This document shows positions 20,986 to 30,563 of a stretch of DNA of 64,000 nt, piece by piece. Origin of the DNA: Streptomyces sp. Tu6071 (GTDB lineage Bacteria > Actinomycetota > Actinomycetes > Streptomycetales > Streptomycetaceae). The notes under the pieces are model-generated. The model saw only the letters and a list, made by a program, of their open reading frames with translations. It was not told the origin of the DNA and did no database searches. Each line of letters starts with the position of its first letter. Positions within the stretch are counted from its first letter, which is position 1. The position numbers were made by a program, and so were the translations under genes. The stretch is taken from the NCBI RefSeq assembly GCF_000213055.1, contig NZ_CM001165.1, positions 1,550,001 to 1,614,000 of the forward strand. The letters are read 5' to 3'.

Positions 20986-21923
20986 GCGGACGCGTGCGCT
21001 CCGGGGGCCCGTCGCGCGCGCGGCGGGCCCCCTGCCGTGCCCGGCCCGGTGCCGAAGGCGTCGTCGCAGTGCGCGAGGAGCGCGGCGAGGGCCGGGGCGG
21101 CGGGGGCGTGCCGGGTGACGAGGGCGAGCACGCCCCGTACCGCCGTGCCGTCCAGCCGCAGCGCGCGCAGGCCCGGCACACCCTCCACCATCGAGGCGGA
21201 GAGCACGGCGGCCCCGAGGCCGCGCGCGGCGAGGTGCAGAACGGCCCCCGGCGCGTTCGCCTCCATCGCGACGGCGGGCACGAGGCCGTGTTCGGCGCAG
21301 GCCGCGTCCAGGCTCGCGCGGATGCCCGTGCCGTGCGGCAGGCACAGGAGGGGGTGCGCGAGGAGCGCGTCGAGCGTCACGGAATCACCTGCTGCCAGCG
21401 GGTGTTCGGGCGGTACGGCGACGGCGAGCGGTTCGTTCACGACCTCGCGCGCCGCCAGGTCCGCGGGGGCCCGGCGCACGGCGCCGATCAGCGCGAGGTC
21501 GATCGTGCCCTCGCGCACGCGCGCGGCGAGACGGTCCGAGTCGTCCTCCACGAGCCGCAGCGCGACCCCGGGGTGCGCGCGGTGGAAGGCGGCGAGCGCG
21601 GCGAAGAAGGGCTCGACGGTGCAGGCCATGATCATGCCGACGACGAGACTCCCCCGTACCAGGGCGTTGAGTTCGTCGACCGCCGCGCGCAGCCCGCGCT
21701 CCGCCGCGAGCACCTGCCGCGCGTGCCGCCGCACCACCTCCCCCGCCTCCGTGAGCCGCACCGCGCGGGCCGAGCGGTCGAAGAGCACGGCGCCCAACTC
21801 CCGCTCCAGTTGCGCTATCTGCGCGCTGATCCCGGGCTGGCTGACGTGCAGGCGCGCGGCGGCGCGCGTGAATCCGCCCTCGTCGGCGACGGCGAGGAAG
21901 TACCGCAGGTGACGCAGCTCCAT
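20982..21923 (-). CDS. LysR-family transcriptional regulator
   Basis: 313 residues. The winged HTH (AARLHVSQPGISAQIAQLE) is in the first 60 residues and a LysR substrate-binding domain follows. It starts ATG at 21923, divergent from a small SnoaL-like gene 101 bases away, the arrangement in which LysR proteins usually regulate the neighbour. A short alanine/proline/arginine-rich C-terminal extension is present. The coding end contains a GC-rich inverted repeat (21003-21032). Confidence 0.92.
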   Translation of the reverse strand: MELRHLRYFLAVADEGGFTRAAARLHVSQPGISAQIAQLERELGAVLFDRSARAVRLTEAGEVVRRHARQVLAAERGLRAAVDELNALVRGSLVVGMIMACTVEPFFAALAAFHRAHPGVALRLVEDDSDRLAARVREGTIDLALIGAVRRAPADLAAREVVNEPLAVAVPPEHPLAAGDSVTLDALLAHPLLCLPHGTGIRASLDAACAEHGLVPAVAMEANAPGAVLHLAARGLGAAVLSASMVEGVPGLRALRLDGTAVRGVLALVTRHAPAAPALAALLAHCDDAFGTGPGTAGGPPRARRAPGAHASA

Positions 21924-22024
21924 AAGTATGGATGATAGGCCGGATCAGAAGCATTGCTTGGACTTCTGCACAGGGAACGCCCGAGACTCGTGGTGCGGAC
22001 GATCCCGATCTGGAGGCACCGAGC

Positions 22025-22390
22025 ATGACGGAGTACGAGAAGGCACTGCGGCCCGAGGACCTGACCCGGCTCTTCGTGGAGCGCGCGAACGCGGGCGACG
22101 CGGACGGGGTCGCGGCGCTGTACGCGGAGGACGCCGTGATGGCGTACCCGCCGGGAAGCGTCACCGCGGGGCGCGCGGCGATCCGCGAGCTGATCGGCAA
22201 GATGCTCGCCGCCGCCCCGCGCTTCACCCCCGAGGAGCCGCTGCCCACGCTCGTCCACGGCGACCTCGCCCTCACCTCGACGCCGCCGAAGGACGGCGCG
22301 GGCGCGCGGGCACAGGTCGTTCGGCGACAGCCGGACGGGAGCTGGCTGCGGGTCATCGACCAGCCGGAGTTCCAGCGGCCGGCGGGCTGA
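22025..22390 (+). CDS. SnoaL/ketosteroid-isomerase-like small protein
   Basis: 121 residues with the NTF2-like pattern: an N-terminal helix, AALYAEDAVMAYPPG, then a GRAAIRELI helix and beta strands. Such proteins can be isomerases, hydrolases or ligand-binding proteins; no catalytic assignment is possible from sequence alone. The ATG is chosen for GGAGG eight bases upstream. It is divergent from the LysR gene, which probably regulates it. Confidence 0.8.
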   Translation: MTEYEKALRPEDLTRLFVERANAGDADGVAALYAEDAVMAYPPGSVTAGRAAIRELIGKMLAAAPRFTPEEPLPTLVHGDLALTSTPPKDGAGARAQVVRRQPDGSWLRVIDQPEFQRPAG

Positions 22391-22451
22391 GCGGCCCGGG
22401 GGCCGGGCCCGCCCGTCCCGCACCGCGCCGGGCGGTGCCAGGATGGCCGTC

Positions 22452-23159
22452 ATGACTGTGCGGGACGACATGGCCGCGGGGACCCGGCTCCTCGTGGTGG
22501 ACGACGAACCGGCCATCCTCGACGTGCTGGCCACCTCGCTGCGCTTCCTGGGCTACGAGGTGGCCGAGGCGACGACCGGGCGGGCCGCACTCACGGCCGC
22601 GCGCGAGGGCGGCTTCCACCTCGTCCTGCTCGACGTCGTGCTCCCGGACCTGGACGGCTTCGCCGTGGTCCGCCGCCTGCGGGAGGGCGGGGGGCGCGTC
22701 CCGGTGGTCTTCCTGACCGCCCGGGAGAGCCCCGAGGACATCGTCGCCGGGCTCGACCTCGGCGCCGACGACTACATCACCAAGCCGTTCCGGCTCGCCG
22801 AGGTCGCCGCGCGCGTGCGGGCCGTGCTGCGCCGCCGCGAGGCTCCCGCCGCAGCGCGGGTGCTGAGCTGCGCGGACCTGGAACTCGACACCGACACGTA
22901 CGAGGTGCGCAGGGACGGACGGCTCGTCGACCTCTCCCCCACCGAGTACCGGCTGCTGCGCCACCTGCTGGCCCACCAGGGCCGGGTCCTGACGCACGGG
23001 CAGCTGCTGGAGCACGTGTGGGGGCAGGAGGGCGGCGACCCGGGAGTGGTGAAGACGTACATCTCCTACCTGCGGCACAAGCTCGACGGCGCGGGACCCT
23101 CGCTCATCGAGACGCGGCGCGGCATCGGCTACACGCTGCGCGCGCCGGAGGAACCGTGA
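22452..23159 (+). CDS. OmpR-family two-component response regulator
   Basis: 235 residues. The receiver domain has the acidic pair DD17-18, phospho-acceptor Asp61 (LLDVVLPD) and the conserved Lys in ITKPF. A winged-helix effector domain with LSPTEYRLLRHLL and RRGIGYTL follows. The ATG at 22452 has AGGA eight bases upstream; an in-frame ATG at 22443 is an alternative. Its stop overlaps the GTG of the sensor kinase by four bases, so the two are co-translated. Confidence 0.95.
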   Translation: MTVRDDMAAGTRLLVVDDEPAILDVLATSLRFLGYEVAEATTGRAALTAAREGGFHLVLLDVVLPDLDGFAVVRRLREGGGRVPVVFLTARESPEDIVAGLDLGADDYITKPFRLAEVAARVRAVLRRREAPAAARVLSCADLELDTDTYEVRRDGRLVDLSPTEYRLLRHLLAHQGRVLTHGQLLEHVWGQEGGDPGVVKTYISYLRHKLDGAGPSLIETRRGIGYTLRAPEEP

Positions 23160-24535
23160 GGGCGCGCCTGCCGCGGCCCCGCTCACTGCGCGGACGGCTG
23201 CTCCTCGCCCTGCTCGCCTCTGCCGCGCTCGCGCTGCTCGTCCTGGACGCGGTGGTCTACGGGGCGCTGCGCGGCTACCTCACGGACCGTACGGACACCA
23301 CGCTGCGGGCGGTGCGCCAGCGGGTGTCCCAGCAGCTCACCGAGGCGCCCCGGGGGCAGGCGCTCGGCAATGACGTACGGCTCCTCGGCGCCTCGGAGTT
23401 CTTCCTGCGCCTGCGCAGGCCCGACGGCTCGGTGCGCGAGCTGGCGCCGGGACTGCGCACGGCCGGTGACGCGCCGCGGCTGCCCGATCCGCTGCCCCGC
23501 CCGGGGACGCGGGACCCGGTCACCGTGCGCGCGGAGCGGGACGACGGGCCGGAGTTCCGCGTGCTGACGCAGCGGGTCGCGGGGCGCGGCGTGCTCGTCG
23601 CCGCCGTACCGCTCACGGACGTGCGGGAGACCCTGCGCCGGCTGCTCGTGGTGGAGGCGGTGGCCACGGGCGGGGTGCTGGTCCTGCTCGGCGGGGCCGG
23701 GCTGGGGGTGCTGCGGCGCGGGCTGCGGCCTCTGGAGGTCATGGCCGGGGACGCGGACGCCATCACCGCCGGGCGAGCGGGAGGCGACGTCGCACCGGCG
23801 GACGAGGACACCGAGGTGGGCCGGCTCGGTGCGGCACTGAACGCGATGCTCGCCGGTCAGCGGGCCACGCAGGAGCGGCTGCGCCGGTTCGTCGCGGACG
23901 CCTCGCACGAGCTGCGGACCCCGGTGACCGCCGTGCTCGGCTACGCGGACCTGCACCACCAGGGCGTGCTGGACGAGCCCGCGCACCGCGAGCGCGCGAT
24001 GCGGGGCATCACGACGGAGGCGCTGCGGATGCAGCGTCTCGTGGACGACCTGCTGCTGCTCGCCCGGCTCGACGCCGTGCCCACCCGGACGCACACGAGG
24101 CTGGACCTCGCCGGTACCGTGCGCGAGGCCGTCGCCGCGGGCCGTGTCGTGGCCCCCGGGCGTCCGCTCACCGTGGACGCGGAGGACGGCGCCCTCGTGG
24201 ACGGGGACGCCGAGCAACTGCGCCGGGTCGTGGACAACCTGCTCGCCAATGTCCGCCGGCACACCCCGGAAGGGACGGCCGCGCACGTCACCGTCCGGCG
24301 GGACGACGGGACTGTCGTGCTCGCCGTCCGCGACGAGGGCCCCGGTGTACCGCCCGCCGCCGCGGCCCGGGTCTTCGAGCGCTTCTACCGCGCCGGTACG
24401 GGGCGCGGCGAGGGGACGGGGCTCGGTCTCGCCATCGTGGCCGCCGTCGCCGAGGCGCACGACGGCACCGCGAGGTGCACGGCGGCACCGGGCGGCGGTG
24501 CCCTGGTCACCGTGGTGCTGCCCGCCGCCCGGTGA
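23156..24535 (+). CDS. Sensor histidine kinase, partner of the upstream OmpR regulator
   Basis: 459 residues. A transmembrane helix near residues 10-35, an extracytoplasmic sensor of about 115 residues, a second helix near 165-185, then HAMP, HisKA with phospho-acceptor His251 in DASHELRTP, and HATPase_c with NLLANV, DEGPGV and GTGLGLAI boxes. The GTG start overlaps the regulator stop (GTGA), with GGAGGA just upstream. The signal sensed is not evident. Confidence 0.95.
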   Translation: MRARLPRPRSLRGRLLLALLASAALALLVLDAVVYGALRGYLTDRTDTTLRAVRQRVSQQLTEAPRGQALGNDVRLLGASEFFLRLRRPDGSVRELAPGLRTAGDAPRLPDPLPRPGTRDPVTVRAERDDGPEFRVLTQRVAGRGVLVAAVPLTDVRETLRRLLVVEAVATGGVLVLLGGAGLGVLRRGLRPLEVMAGDADAITAGRAGGDVAPADEDTEVGRLGAALNAMLAGQRATQERLRRFVADASHELRTPVTAVLGYADLHHQGVLDEPAHRERAMRGITTEALRMQRLVDDLLLLARLDAVPTRTHTRLDLAGTVREAVAAGRVVAPGRPLTVDAEDGALVDGDAEQLRRVVDNLLANVRRHTPEGTAAHVTVRRDDGTVVLAVRDEGPGVPPAAAARVFERFYRAGTGRGEGTGLGLAIVAAVAEAHDGTARCTAAPGGGALVTVVLPAAR

Positions 24536-24571
24536 ACGGGCACGGGGGCGGGTACTCGCAGTGGCGGGTGC

Positions 24572-25822
24572 TCACAGGAAGGCGAGCGTCTTGTCGTAGC
24601 CGTCGAGCACCGCGCCCGGGTCGGTGCCGAGCACCTCGCGCAGCAGCGTCGCGTAGACGGCGCGGAAGTCCGTCGTCGTCCGCAGGTCGTCGTCCGTGAG
24701 GTCGTCGAGCGCGGGCTGTTCGCCGTGGAAGCCGCCCCGGACGGGCTCGCCGAGGACGAAGAGCGGTCCTGCCGTGCCGTGGTCGGTGCCCTGGTTGGCA
24801 TTGGCCTTCGGGCGGCGGCCGAACTCGGAGTAGACGGCGACGACGACCTTGCGGCCCGCCGCGGTGCGGCGTACGCGGGTCAGGAAGCCGCCGAGATCGC
24901 GGTCGAGCCCCGCGAGCAGCCGGGACTGCGTGCCCTTCTCGTTGGCGTGCGTGTCGAAACCTCCGAGACTCACGCTGTACGCGCGTGTCGAGACGCCCGC
25001 CTCGATCGCGCGGGCGACGACGTCGAGTTGCGCTCCGAGCGCGCTCTCGGCCCCGGCCGAGCCGCCCTCGTTCCCCTCGGTGGCGCCGTCCTCGTCTTTT
25101 TCGCCCTTCCCGCCGGAAGTGCTGTCGCTCTTCGCGTCGAAGGAACGGGACACCTGGCGGAGATCGCCGAGCGAGGTGGCCGCCCTGCGCAGGAGGGGGT
25201 GCGCGTCCTCGTCCTGGTGCGAGAGTTCCTCGCACGCGCGCTGCCACGCGTCGGGCAGCGGTTTGCCGCCGAGGCGCACGGCGGCTCCCGCCGTCTTCGT
25301 GCCCGCCATGAGCGGGGGGAGCGTCGCGCCGACGGAGACGCCCTTGAGCGGGTCGCCGTCCCCCGCGCGGTCCAGCCAGCGGCCGAGCCAGCCGGAGGGG
25401 ACCGGGCCGGACGGTGAGGCGGTCTGCCAGATGGCCATCGAACGGAAGTGGCTGTGGTCGGGCTTGGGATAGGAGACACCGCGCACGACGGCGAGATGCT
25501 TGTCGTCCCAGAGCTTCTTGAGGTTCTTCAGGCCCGGGTTGAGTCCGAGGCCCTCGCCGAGCGGCAGCACCTCGTCCTCGGCGTAGGCGAGGTCGCCGCG
25601 CAGGTCCTGGTAGTGCGGGTCGGCGGCGGGGACGAGGGTGTTGAGGCCGTCGTTGCCTCCGTAGAGCGTGACGAGCACGAGTGTCGACGCCTCGCCGTCC
25701 GGGGTGCCGGAGCCGGTGGCGAGGAGTTCGTCCACGCCCCAGGCGCCCGCCCCGGCGGCGAGCGCCGCGCCGGCTGTCACGCCGCTCGTGACGAGGAACT
25801 TGCGTCGGGTCCAGGTGTCCAC
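24572..25822 (-). CDS. DUF1501 Tat-exported protein
   Basis: 416 residues. The twin-arginine signal RRKFLVTSG is at the N-terminus. The DUF1501 core has LYGGNDGLNTLVP, SHFRSMAIWQT and GGFDTHANEKGTQ segments and a C-terminal EFGRRPKANANQGTDHG motif; this metal-binding, sulfatase/alkaline-phosphatase-like fold has no firmly established reaction. A charged glycine/glutamate-rich insertion lies around residues 225-260. It is 73 bases downstream of the DUF1800 gene, and the two families are nearly always paired. Confidence 0.9.
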   Translation of the reverse strand: MDTWTRRKFLVTSGVTAGAALAAGAGAWGVDELLATGSGTPDGEASTLVLVTLYGGNDGLNTLVPAADPHYQDLRGDLAYAEDEVLPLGEGLGLNPGLKNLKKLWDDKHLAVVRGVSYPKPDHSHFRSMAIWQTASPSGPVPSGWLGRWLDRAGDGDPLKGVSVGATLPPLMAGTKTAGAAVRLGGKPLPDAWQRACEELSHQDEDAHPLLRRAATSLGDLRQVSRSFDAKSDSTSGGKGEKDEDGATEGNEGGSAGAESALGAQLDVVARAIEAGVSTRAYSVSLGGFDTHANEKGTQSRLLAGLDRDLGGFLTRVRRTAAGRKVVVAVYSEFGRRPKANANQGTDHGTAGPLFVLGEPVRGGFHGEQPALDDLTDDDLRTTTDFRAVYATLLREVLGTDPGAVLDGYDKTLAFL

Positions 25823-25895
25823 GGGAGATCCCTTTCGGTGCGGTGGCGCCGGTGGCGCCCACCACGGTGCGCGCGGCGGTCCTCGCGCGGTCCGC

Positions 25896-27395
25896 TCAGC
25901 GCAGGACGAGGTGTTCGGGGGCGGTCAGGGCGAGGGCGGTGATCCGCATGGGGTCGCGGGCCGCCGCGGTGAGCACACCGCGCGTCGCGGCACCCCACTC
26001 CCCCACGCCGAGGGTGCGTGCGAGCAGTTCGGCGCGGTCCTTCGCGGCCGTCTTCTCGATCTCGCCCAGGTCGGCGTGGCGGACGAGCGTCTGCGCGAAG
26101 CCGATCCTGGCCTGCGCGGCGGAGGTCGTCAGCCAGGCGGCCCCCGCGGGCCAGCCGCCGACGCTGTCCGGGGCGAAGGGCACCTGGCCGAGCCCGGTGA
26201 GGGTGTGGAGGAGCAGTGCGGCGCGCTGTTTCTCCGGCAGGTCCCGGGGACGGACGCCCAGCGCCCGCAGGCTGCCCACCACGTACTCCACGGGCTGCTT
26301 CACGAGGACGTTGGCGGGATCGGCGAACGCCGCGTCGGTGAAGAGCGCGCGGAAGAGGGCGGTGGTGTCGCGCTCGGTGCCGTACGCCTTGACCAGCCGG
26401 GCGAGCGCGCTCGCGGAGGGCTTGTTCTCGTTGCTGACCAGTGCGCCCCACATGCGGCCGGCGACGTGGGCGTGCGAGGCGGGCAGCGCGACGAGGTGAT
26501 CGACGAGGGACCGCGCGGTGAAGTCCGCGGTCCGCCCGACGACCGTCTCGGGCCCCTTCGCGTGCCGTGCGGCGCGGAACACCGGTTTCCAGGGGTTGGC
26601 CTGGCGGTCCAGCGTCCAGCCGGTGAGCGCCGCCGCGGCCTGCCGGACATCCGTCTCGCTGTAGTTGCCGACGCCGAGCACGAAGAGCTCCATGAACTCG
26701 CGGCCCAGGTTCTCGTTGGGCGCCTTCGCGGTGCTGCCGTCCGCGTCGAGCCACACCATGAGGGCGGGATCCACGACCATGGCGCGGGCGAGCGTGCGGA
26801 AGTCGCCGCCGCCGAGCCGGCGCAGGGTCTCGTTCTGCTGGAGCATCGCCGCGCCGGACTTGACCTTCTGGATCGAGGTCGCCCAGTGGTTGTGCCACAG
26901 GAGGGTGCGCTTCTCGGTCCACGGCTGCGCGGTGGCGACCATCCGCTCCAGCCACCACAGCGTCAGCTCCTTCCGCTGCGCGCGCAGTACCTCGCGGTAG
27001 TGCTTGCGCACGGGGTCCTGCCGCGGATCGGTGCCTTCCGTGCCGTGGGGGGAGGGCGAAGCGCCTGCCGTCCCGCGGGGGGAGGGCGGAGCGCCGGAGG
27101 ACGTCGCGTCACCGGGGGCCGCGGGCGGGGACTTCTTCTCCTTCTCGCGCTTCTTCGCGCCCGTGCCCTCCTTCTTCCGCCGCGCCGCCTCGCTGGTGCG
27201 CGGCGGCAGCGGCCCGAAGTGCGGGGCGGGTACGGACCCGGAGTCGTCGTCGGCGTCCTGGGCGCCGAGCAGCCGGTCGAGTGTCGCGTCGAAGCCCGCC
27301 TTCTCCGCGGCGTCCACCGCGTCACCGCGCGCGTCGAAGCCCGCGCGTTGCAGCAGCCGCGTCAGGTGCGCCCTGGAGTCGAGTGTCGGTGCCAT
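25896..27395 (-). CDS. DUF1800 family protein
   Basis: 499 residues. The DUF1800 core is recognised by LLWHNHWATS, NENLGREFMELFVLG, AAAALTGWTLD and a C-terminal half rich in helices. Residues about 68-125 are a lysine/proline/glycine-rich low-complexity insertion absent from the minimal family, encoded by repetitive DNA around 27045-27115. It starts at the ATG at 27395; the longer upstream frame has atypical composition. It forms an operon with the DUF1501 gene. The biochemical function of the pair is unknown. Confidence 0.88.
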   Translation of the reverse strand: MAPTLDSRAHLTRLLQRAGFDARGDAVDAAEKAGFDATLDRLLGAQDADDDSGSVPAPHFGPLPPRTSEAARRKKEGTGAKKREKEKKSPPAAPGDATSSGAPPSPRGTAGASPSPHGTEGTDPRQDPVRKHYREVLRAQRKELTLWWLERMVATAQPWTEKRTLLWHNHWATSIQKVKSGAAMLQQNETLRRLGGGDFRTLARAMVVDPALMVWLDADGSTAKAPNENLGREFMELFVLGVGNYSETDVRQAAAALTGWTLDRQANPWKPVFRAARHAKGPETVVGRTADFTARSLVDHLVALPASHAHVAGRMWGALVSNENKPSASALARLVKAYGTERDTTALFRALFTDAAFADPANVLVKQPVEYVVGSLRALGVRPRDLPEKQRAALLLHTLTGLGQVPFAPDSVGGWPAGAAWLTTSAAQARIGFAQTLVRHADLGEIEKTAAKDRAELLARTLGVGEWGAATRGVLTAAARDPMRITALALTAPEHLVLR

Positions 27396-27580
27396 GGGAA
27401 CGAGCGTGCCCCGGCCGTGTTCCGGACGGGTCGGCGGACGGTGGGAAAACGGTGGGAATCCGGGCGCGGGGCGCGCGGGGGGCCGAGGCGGACCGCTTCC
27501 GTCCGCCCTCGCGCGTACGGTGCACTGGCCTCCACCCACCCGCGTCGGCTCCGCCCCGCCCGCACCGAGGAGCGTCCCTT

Positions 27581-28720
27581 GTGACCGCCGTACTCACCCG
27601 CCGCGCGCTCAACCGCGCCACGCTCGCCCGCCAGCATCTCGACGTGCGGGTGCGGATGACCGCTGTCGCGATGGTCGAGCATCTCGTCGGGATGCAGGCG
27701 CAGGCGCCGTGGCCGCCGTACACGGGGTTGTGGACGCGGATCGAGGGGTTCGGGCACGAGGAGCTGGGCGACGCGCTCACCTCGCGGCGGCTCGTGCGGG
27801 TGCTGCTGCACCGGGGCACGGTGCACCTCGTGAGCGCGGCGGACTGCCTGGCGCTGCGCCCGCTCGTGCGGCCGGTGCTCGTGCGCGGGCACCGGGCGGA
27901 GGTGCGCGCGGCCTTCGCCGACGCGGAGCGGATCGCGCGGCTCACGCGCGAAGTGCTCGGCGCGCGGGGCCCCTTGACGCCCACCGAGCTGGGCGCCGCG
28001 CTCGCCGAGCTGCTGCCGGGGACACCCGCGAAGGTGCTCGCGGACGTCGCGCGGACGACCGTGGCTCTCGTGCAGGTGCCGCCGCGCGCCGTGTGGGGCG
28101 CGGGCGGCGCGACGCGGTACGCGACCGCCGAGTCCTGGCTCGGCGCGGAGCGACGCGCCGCCGGGCTGCCGGAGTTGGTGCGGCGCTACCTCGCGGCCTT
28201 CGGTCCGGCGACGGTCGCGGACATCCAGGCGTGGTGCGGGCTCACGCGCCTGCGCGAGGTGACCGACGCGATGCCGGACCTGCTGCGGCTGCGGGGCGAG
28301 GACGGCGCGGCGCTCCTCGACGTGCCGGAGGCGCCCCGCCCGGGACCCGGGGCGCCCGCGCCCGTCCGCTTCCTCGCCGAGTTCGACAACGTCCTGCTCT
28401 CGTACGCCGACCGCGGCCGCATCGTGCCGGAAGCGGCACGCCCGTACCTCTTCTCGAAGAACGGCGTCATCCCCGGCACCGTGCTCGTCGACGGCGTCGT
28501 GCGGGCGGTGTGGCGGGCGGAGAAGGGACACGTCGCGGTGACCCCGCTGCGGAGGCTGACGGCCGCCGAGCGGGGCGAGGTCGAGGCGGAGGGGGCCGCG
28601 CTCGCCGCGTTCCTCGCGGGGGCGCGGGGCGAGGTCCGGGTCGGACCGGTGGCGGCGGAGCGGGCCCCCGCGCCCCTCACACGAAAGCGCTCAGCCCCGT
28701 CGCCGCGCGGCCGACGATGA
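27581..28720 (+). CDS. AlkZ-like winged-helix DNA glycosylase
   Basis: 379 residues of the HTH_42 / AlkZ-YcaQ family, three tandem winged helices. The catalytic Gln-x-Gln appears as QAQ at residues 39-41 in GMQAQAPWPPY, matching the position in AlkZ. AlkZ relatives excise bulky alkylated or crosslinked bases; many Streptomyces paralogues have no known lesion. GTG start with GAGGAG ten bases upstream. Divergent from DUF1800; its 3' end overlaps the convergent acyl-CoA dehydrogenase gene by 44 bases. Confidence 0.85.
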   Translation: MTAVLTRRALNRATLARQHLDVRVRMTAVAMVEHLVGMQAQAPWPPYTGLWTRIEGFGHEELGDALTSRRLVRVLLHRGTVHLVSAADCLALRPLVRPVLVRGHRAEVRAAFADAERIARLTREVLGARGPLTPTELGAALAELLPGTPAKVLADVARTTVALVQVPPRAVWGAGGATRYATAESWLGAERRAAGLPELVRRYLAAFGPATVADIQAWCGLTRLREVTDAMPDLLRLRGEDGAALLDVPEAPRPGPGAPAPVRFLAEFDNVLLSYADRGRIVPEAARPYLFSKNGVIPGTVLVDGVVRAVWRAEKGHVAVTPLRRLTAAERGEVEAEGAALAAFLAGARGEVRVGPVAAERAPAPLTRKRSAPSPRGRR

Positions 28721-29876
28721 GCGAGTTCATGTCGCGCGTGCCCTCGTACGAGTACAGCGCCTCGGCGTCGGCGAAGAAGCGGGCCGCGTCGTGGTCGAGG
28801 AGGATGCCGTTGCCGCCGAGGACCTCGCGGGCGCGCGCGACGGTCTCGCGCATCCGGGTCGTGCAGAACATCTTCGCCAACGCGGCCTGCGCGTCGCTGA
28901 GTTCGTCCTTCTCCTCCAGCGCGGCGAGCCGCACCGCGAGGGACTGGCAGGCGGTGATGTCGGCGAGCATGCGGGCGAGGTTGTCCTGCACGAGCTGGAA
29001 GGAGCCGATGGGACGGCCGAACTGCTCGCGCTCCACGGCGTACGCGCGCGCCGCCTCGTAGGCGCCGAGCGCGCAGCCCGTCGCCGTCCAGGCCACGGCC
29101 GCGCGCGTCACGCGCAGGACGCGGTTGGTGTCGGCGAAGGACTCCGCGTGCTGGAGCCGGTCGGCCTCGGGGACGCGGACCCCGTCGAGCGCGAGGTGGG
29201 CGTTCTGCACGCCGCGCAGCGCGATCTTGTGCGGGATGACGTCGGCGCTCAGGCCCGCCGCGCCGTGCTCCACGACGAAGCCCTTGACCTGGTCGTCGGC
29301 CACGTCCCTCGCCCACACGACGAGGAGATCGGCGAAGGAGCCGTTGCCGATCCACTTCTTCTCGCCGTCGAGCACCCACGTGTCGCCCTCGCGGCGCGCG
29401 GTCGTGGTGAGCCCGGCGGCGGTGCCCGAGCCGACGAGGGGTTCGGTGAGGGCGAAGGCGCCGAGCTTCTCCCAGCGGGTCATCGCGGGCAGCCACCGCG
29501 CCTTCTGCTCCTCCGAGCCGCAGGCCCGTACCGAGCCCATCGCCAGCTCGGCGTGCACCCCGAAGAAGGTGGCGAACGACGGGTCGACGCGCGCCATCTC
29601 CATGCCGAGCAGCCCCCGGAAGAGGCTGCTGCGGGCCGGTACGCCGACGTCGTCGCCCTCCTCACCGGTGATCCCCAGCTCGGCGATGCGCCCGCGCAGG
29701 CTGACCGGGCTGCGCCCGGCCTCCCACAGTTCATTGGCGTGCGGCGCGACCTCGGCGCGCAGGAACTCCCGTACGCGATCCAGGAGTTTGCGCTCCTCGC
29801 CGTCCAGCAGGTCCACGATCCCGAAGAAATCGCCCTCGACCGCGCCCGCTTCGCTCCCGTGCCGCCGCTCCGCCAT
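28677..29876 (-). CDS. Acyl-CoA dehydrogenase (glutaryl-CoA dehydrogenase-like)
   Basis: 399 residues, full length for the flavin-dependent family. Landmarks are FALTEPLVGSGTA, GEKKWIGNGSFAD, the REQFGRPIGSFQLVQ helix, LGGNGIL and a C-terminal YEGTRDMNSLIVGRA containing the likely catalytic Glu. The C-terminal segment resembles glutaryl-CoA dehydrogenase-like enzymes more than straight-chain ones; substrate uncertain. The ATG at 29876 is preceded by GAAGG. The frame is open for 36 further codons upstream. Confidence 0.9.
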   Translation of the reverse strand: MAERRHGSEAGAVEGDFFGIVDLLDGEERKLLDRVREFLRAEVAPHANELWEAGRSPVSLRGRIAELGITGEEGDDVGVPARSSLFRGLLGMEMARVDPSFATFFGVHAELAMGSVRACGSEEQKARWLPAMTRWEKLGAFALTEPLVGSGTAAGLTTTARREGDTWVLDGEKKWIGNGSFADLLVVWARDVADDQVKGFVVEHGAAGLSADVIPHKIALRGVQNAHLALDGVRVPEADRLQHAESFADTNRVLRVTRAAVAWTATGCALGAYEAARAYAVEREQFGRPIGSFQLVQDNLARMLADITACQSLAVRLAALEEKDELSDAQAALAKMFCTTRMRETVARAREVLGGNGILLDHDAARFFADAEALYSYEGTRDMNSLIVGRAATGLSAFV

Positions 29877-30005
29877 GGTCCGCACCGCCTTCGTCCCGCC
29901 GTGCCGCCGTACGGCACGGACTTGATCGTTACTGACGGGTACCCCGTGGAGGGCGGGAGCAGTCGTCGGCCCGTCCCCGGCCACCTGAATGCCGGGGCGG
30001 CGCCG

Positions 30006-30563
30006 TCAGTGCCCCGCGAGCACCTTCACCCCCGCCACGAAGACCCCGATCACCGCGTTGAGCGCGGCCGAGAGCACGGCCCGGGGCACTCCTCGGCCCG
30101 AGCGCCGTCCGCCCGCGTACCCCCACAGCGCGAGCCCCGCGACCTCGCTGCCGACCGAGATCCACAGGGCGGTGTCCAGCTCCATCACCCCGAGCGCCGA
30201 GAGCGCGGTCAGGATCAGGGGCCCGGCGGCGGAGGTGAGCAGGGGGCTGCTCGTGTAGAGCGCGTGGCGCACGGCGTGCGAACCGGCCCGGCGGGCGTGC
30301 GCGACGGGGTGGGCCTGGAGGTCGGCGACGAGGGTCGCGAGCCACAGCCCGAGCGCCGTCGCCGCGACGGCCACGGCGACCCCCTCATGACTGGGGTGCT
30401 CGCTCTGCCCGTACCCGACGAGGACGGCGAGCAGGGTCAGCGAGGCGTAGATCCGCTCCTTGACCCGCTCCCCGCGGACCTGCGGGCTGGACAGCGGATC
30501 GGGGTCGCGGGTACTGCCGACGGGCACGCGGGGGCCGTCGGCGGGGGTGGACTCGGGGGGCAT
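30006..30563 (-). CDS. Small integral membrane protein, unknown function
   Basis: 185 residues. A hydrophilic N-terminus of about 33 residues precedes four or five hydrophobic segments (LTLLAVLVGYGQ, VAVAATALGLWLATLVA, AAGPLILTALSALGVM, LSAALNAVIGVFVAGVKVL). It ends with a short KVLAGH tail. I recognise no characterised family. Its neighbours give no functional clue. Confidence 0.75.
   Translation of the reverse strand: MPPESTPADGPRVPVGSTRDPDPLSSPQVRGERVKERIYASLTLLAVLVGYGQSEHPSHEGVAVAVAATALGLWLATLVADLQAHPVAHARRAGSHAVRHALYTSSPLLTSAAGPLILTALSALGVMELDTALWISVGSEVAGLALWGYAGGRRSGRGVPRAVLSAALNAVIGVFVAGVKVLAGH

Noticed and set aside
21003..21032. GGGGGCCCG...CGGGCCCCC hairpin after the GH30 gene as a dedicated terminator
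   Set aside because: It lies inside the coding end of the LysR gene and could arise from codon bias; it may help termination but is not called separately.
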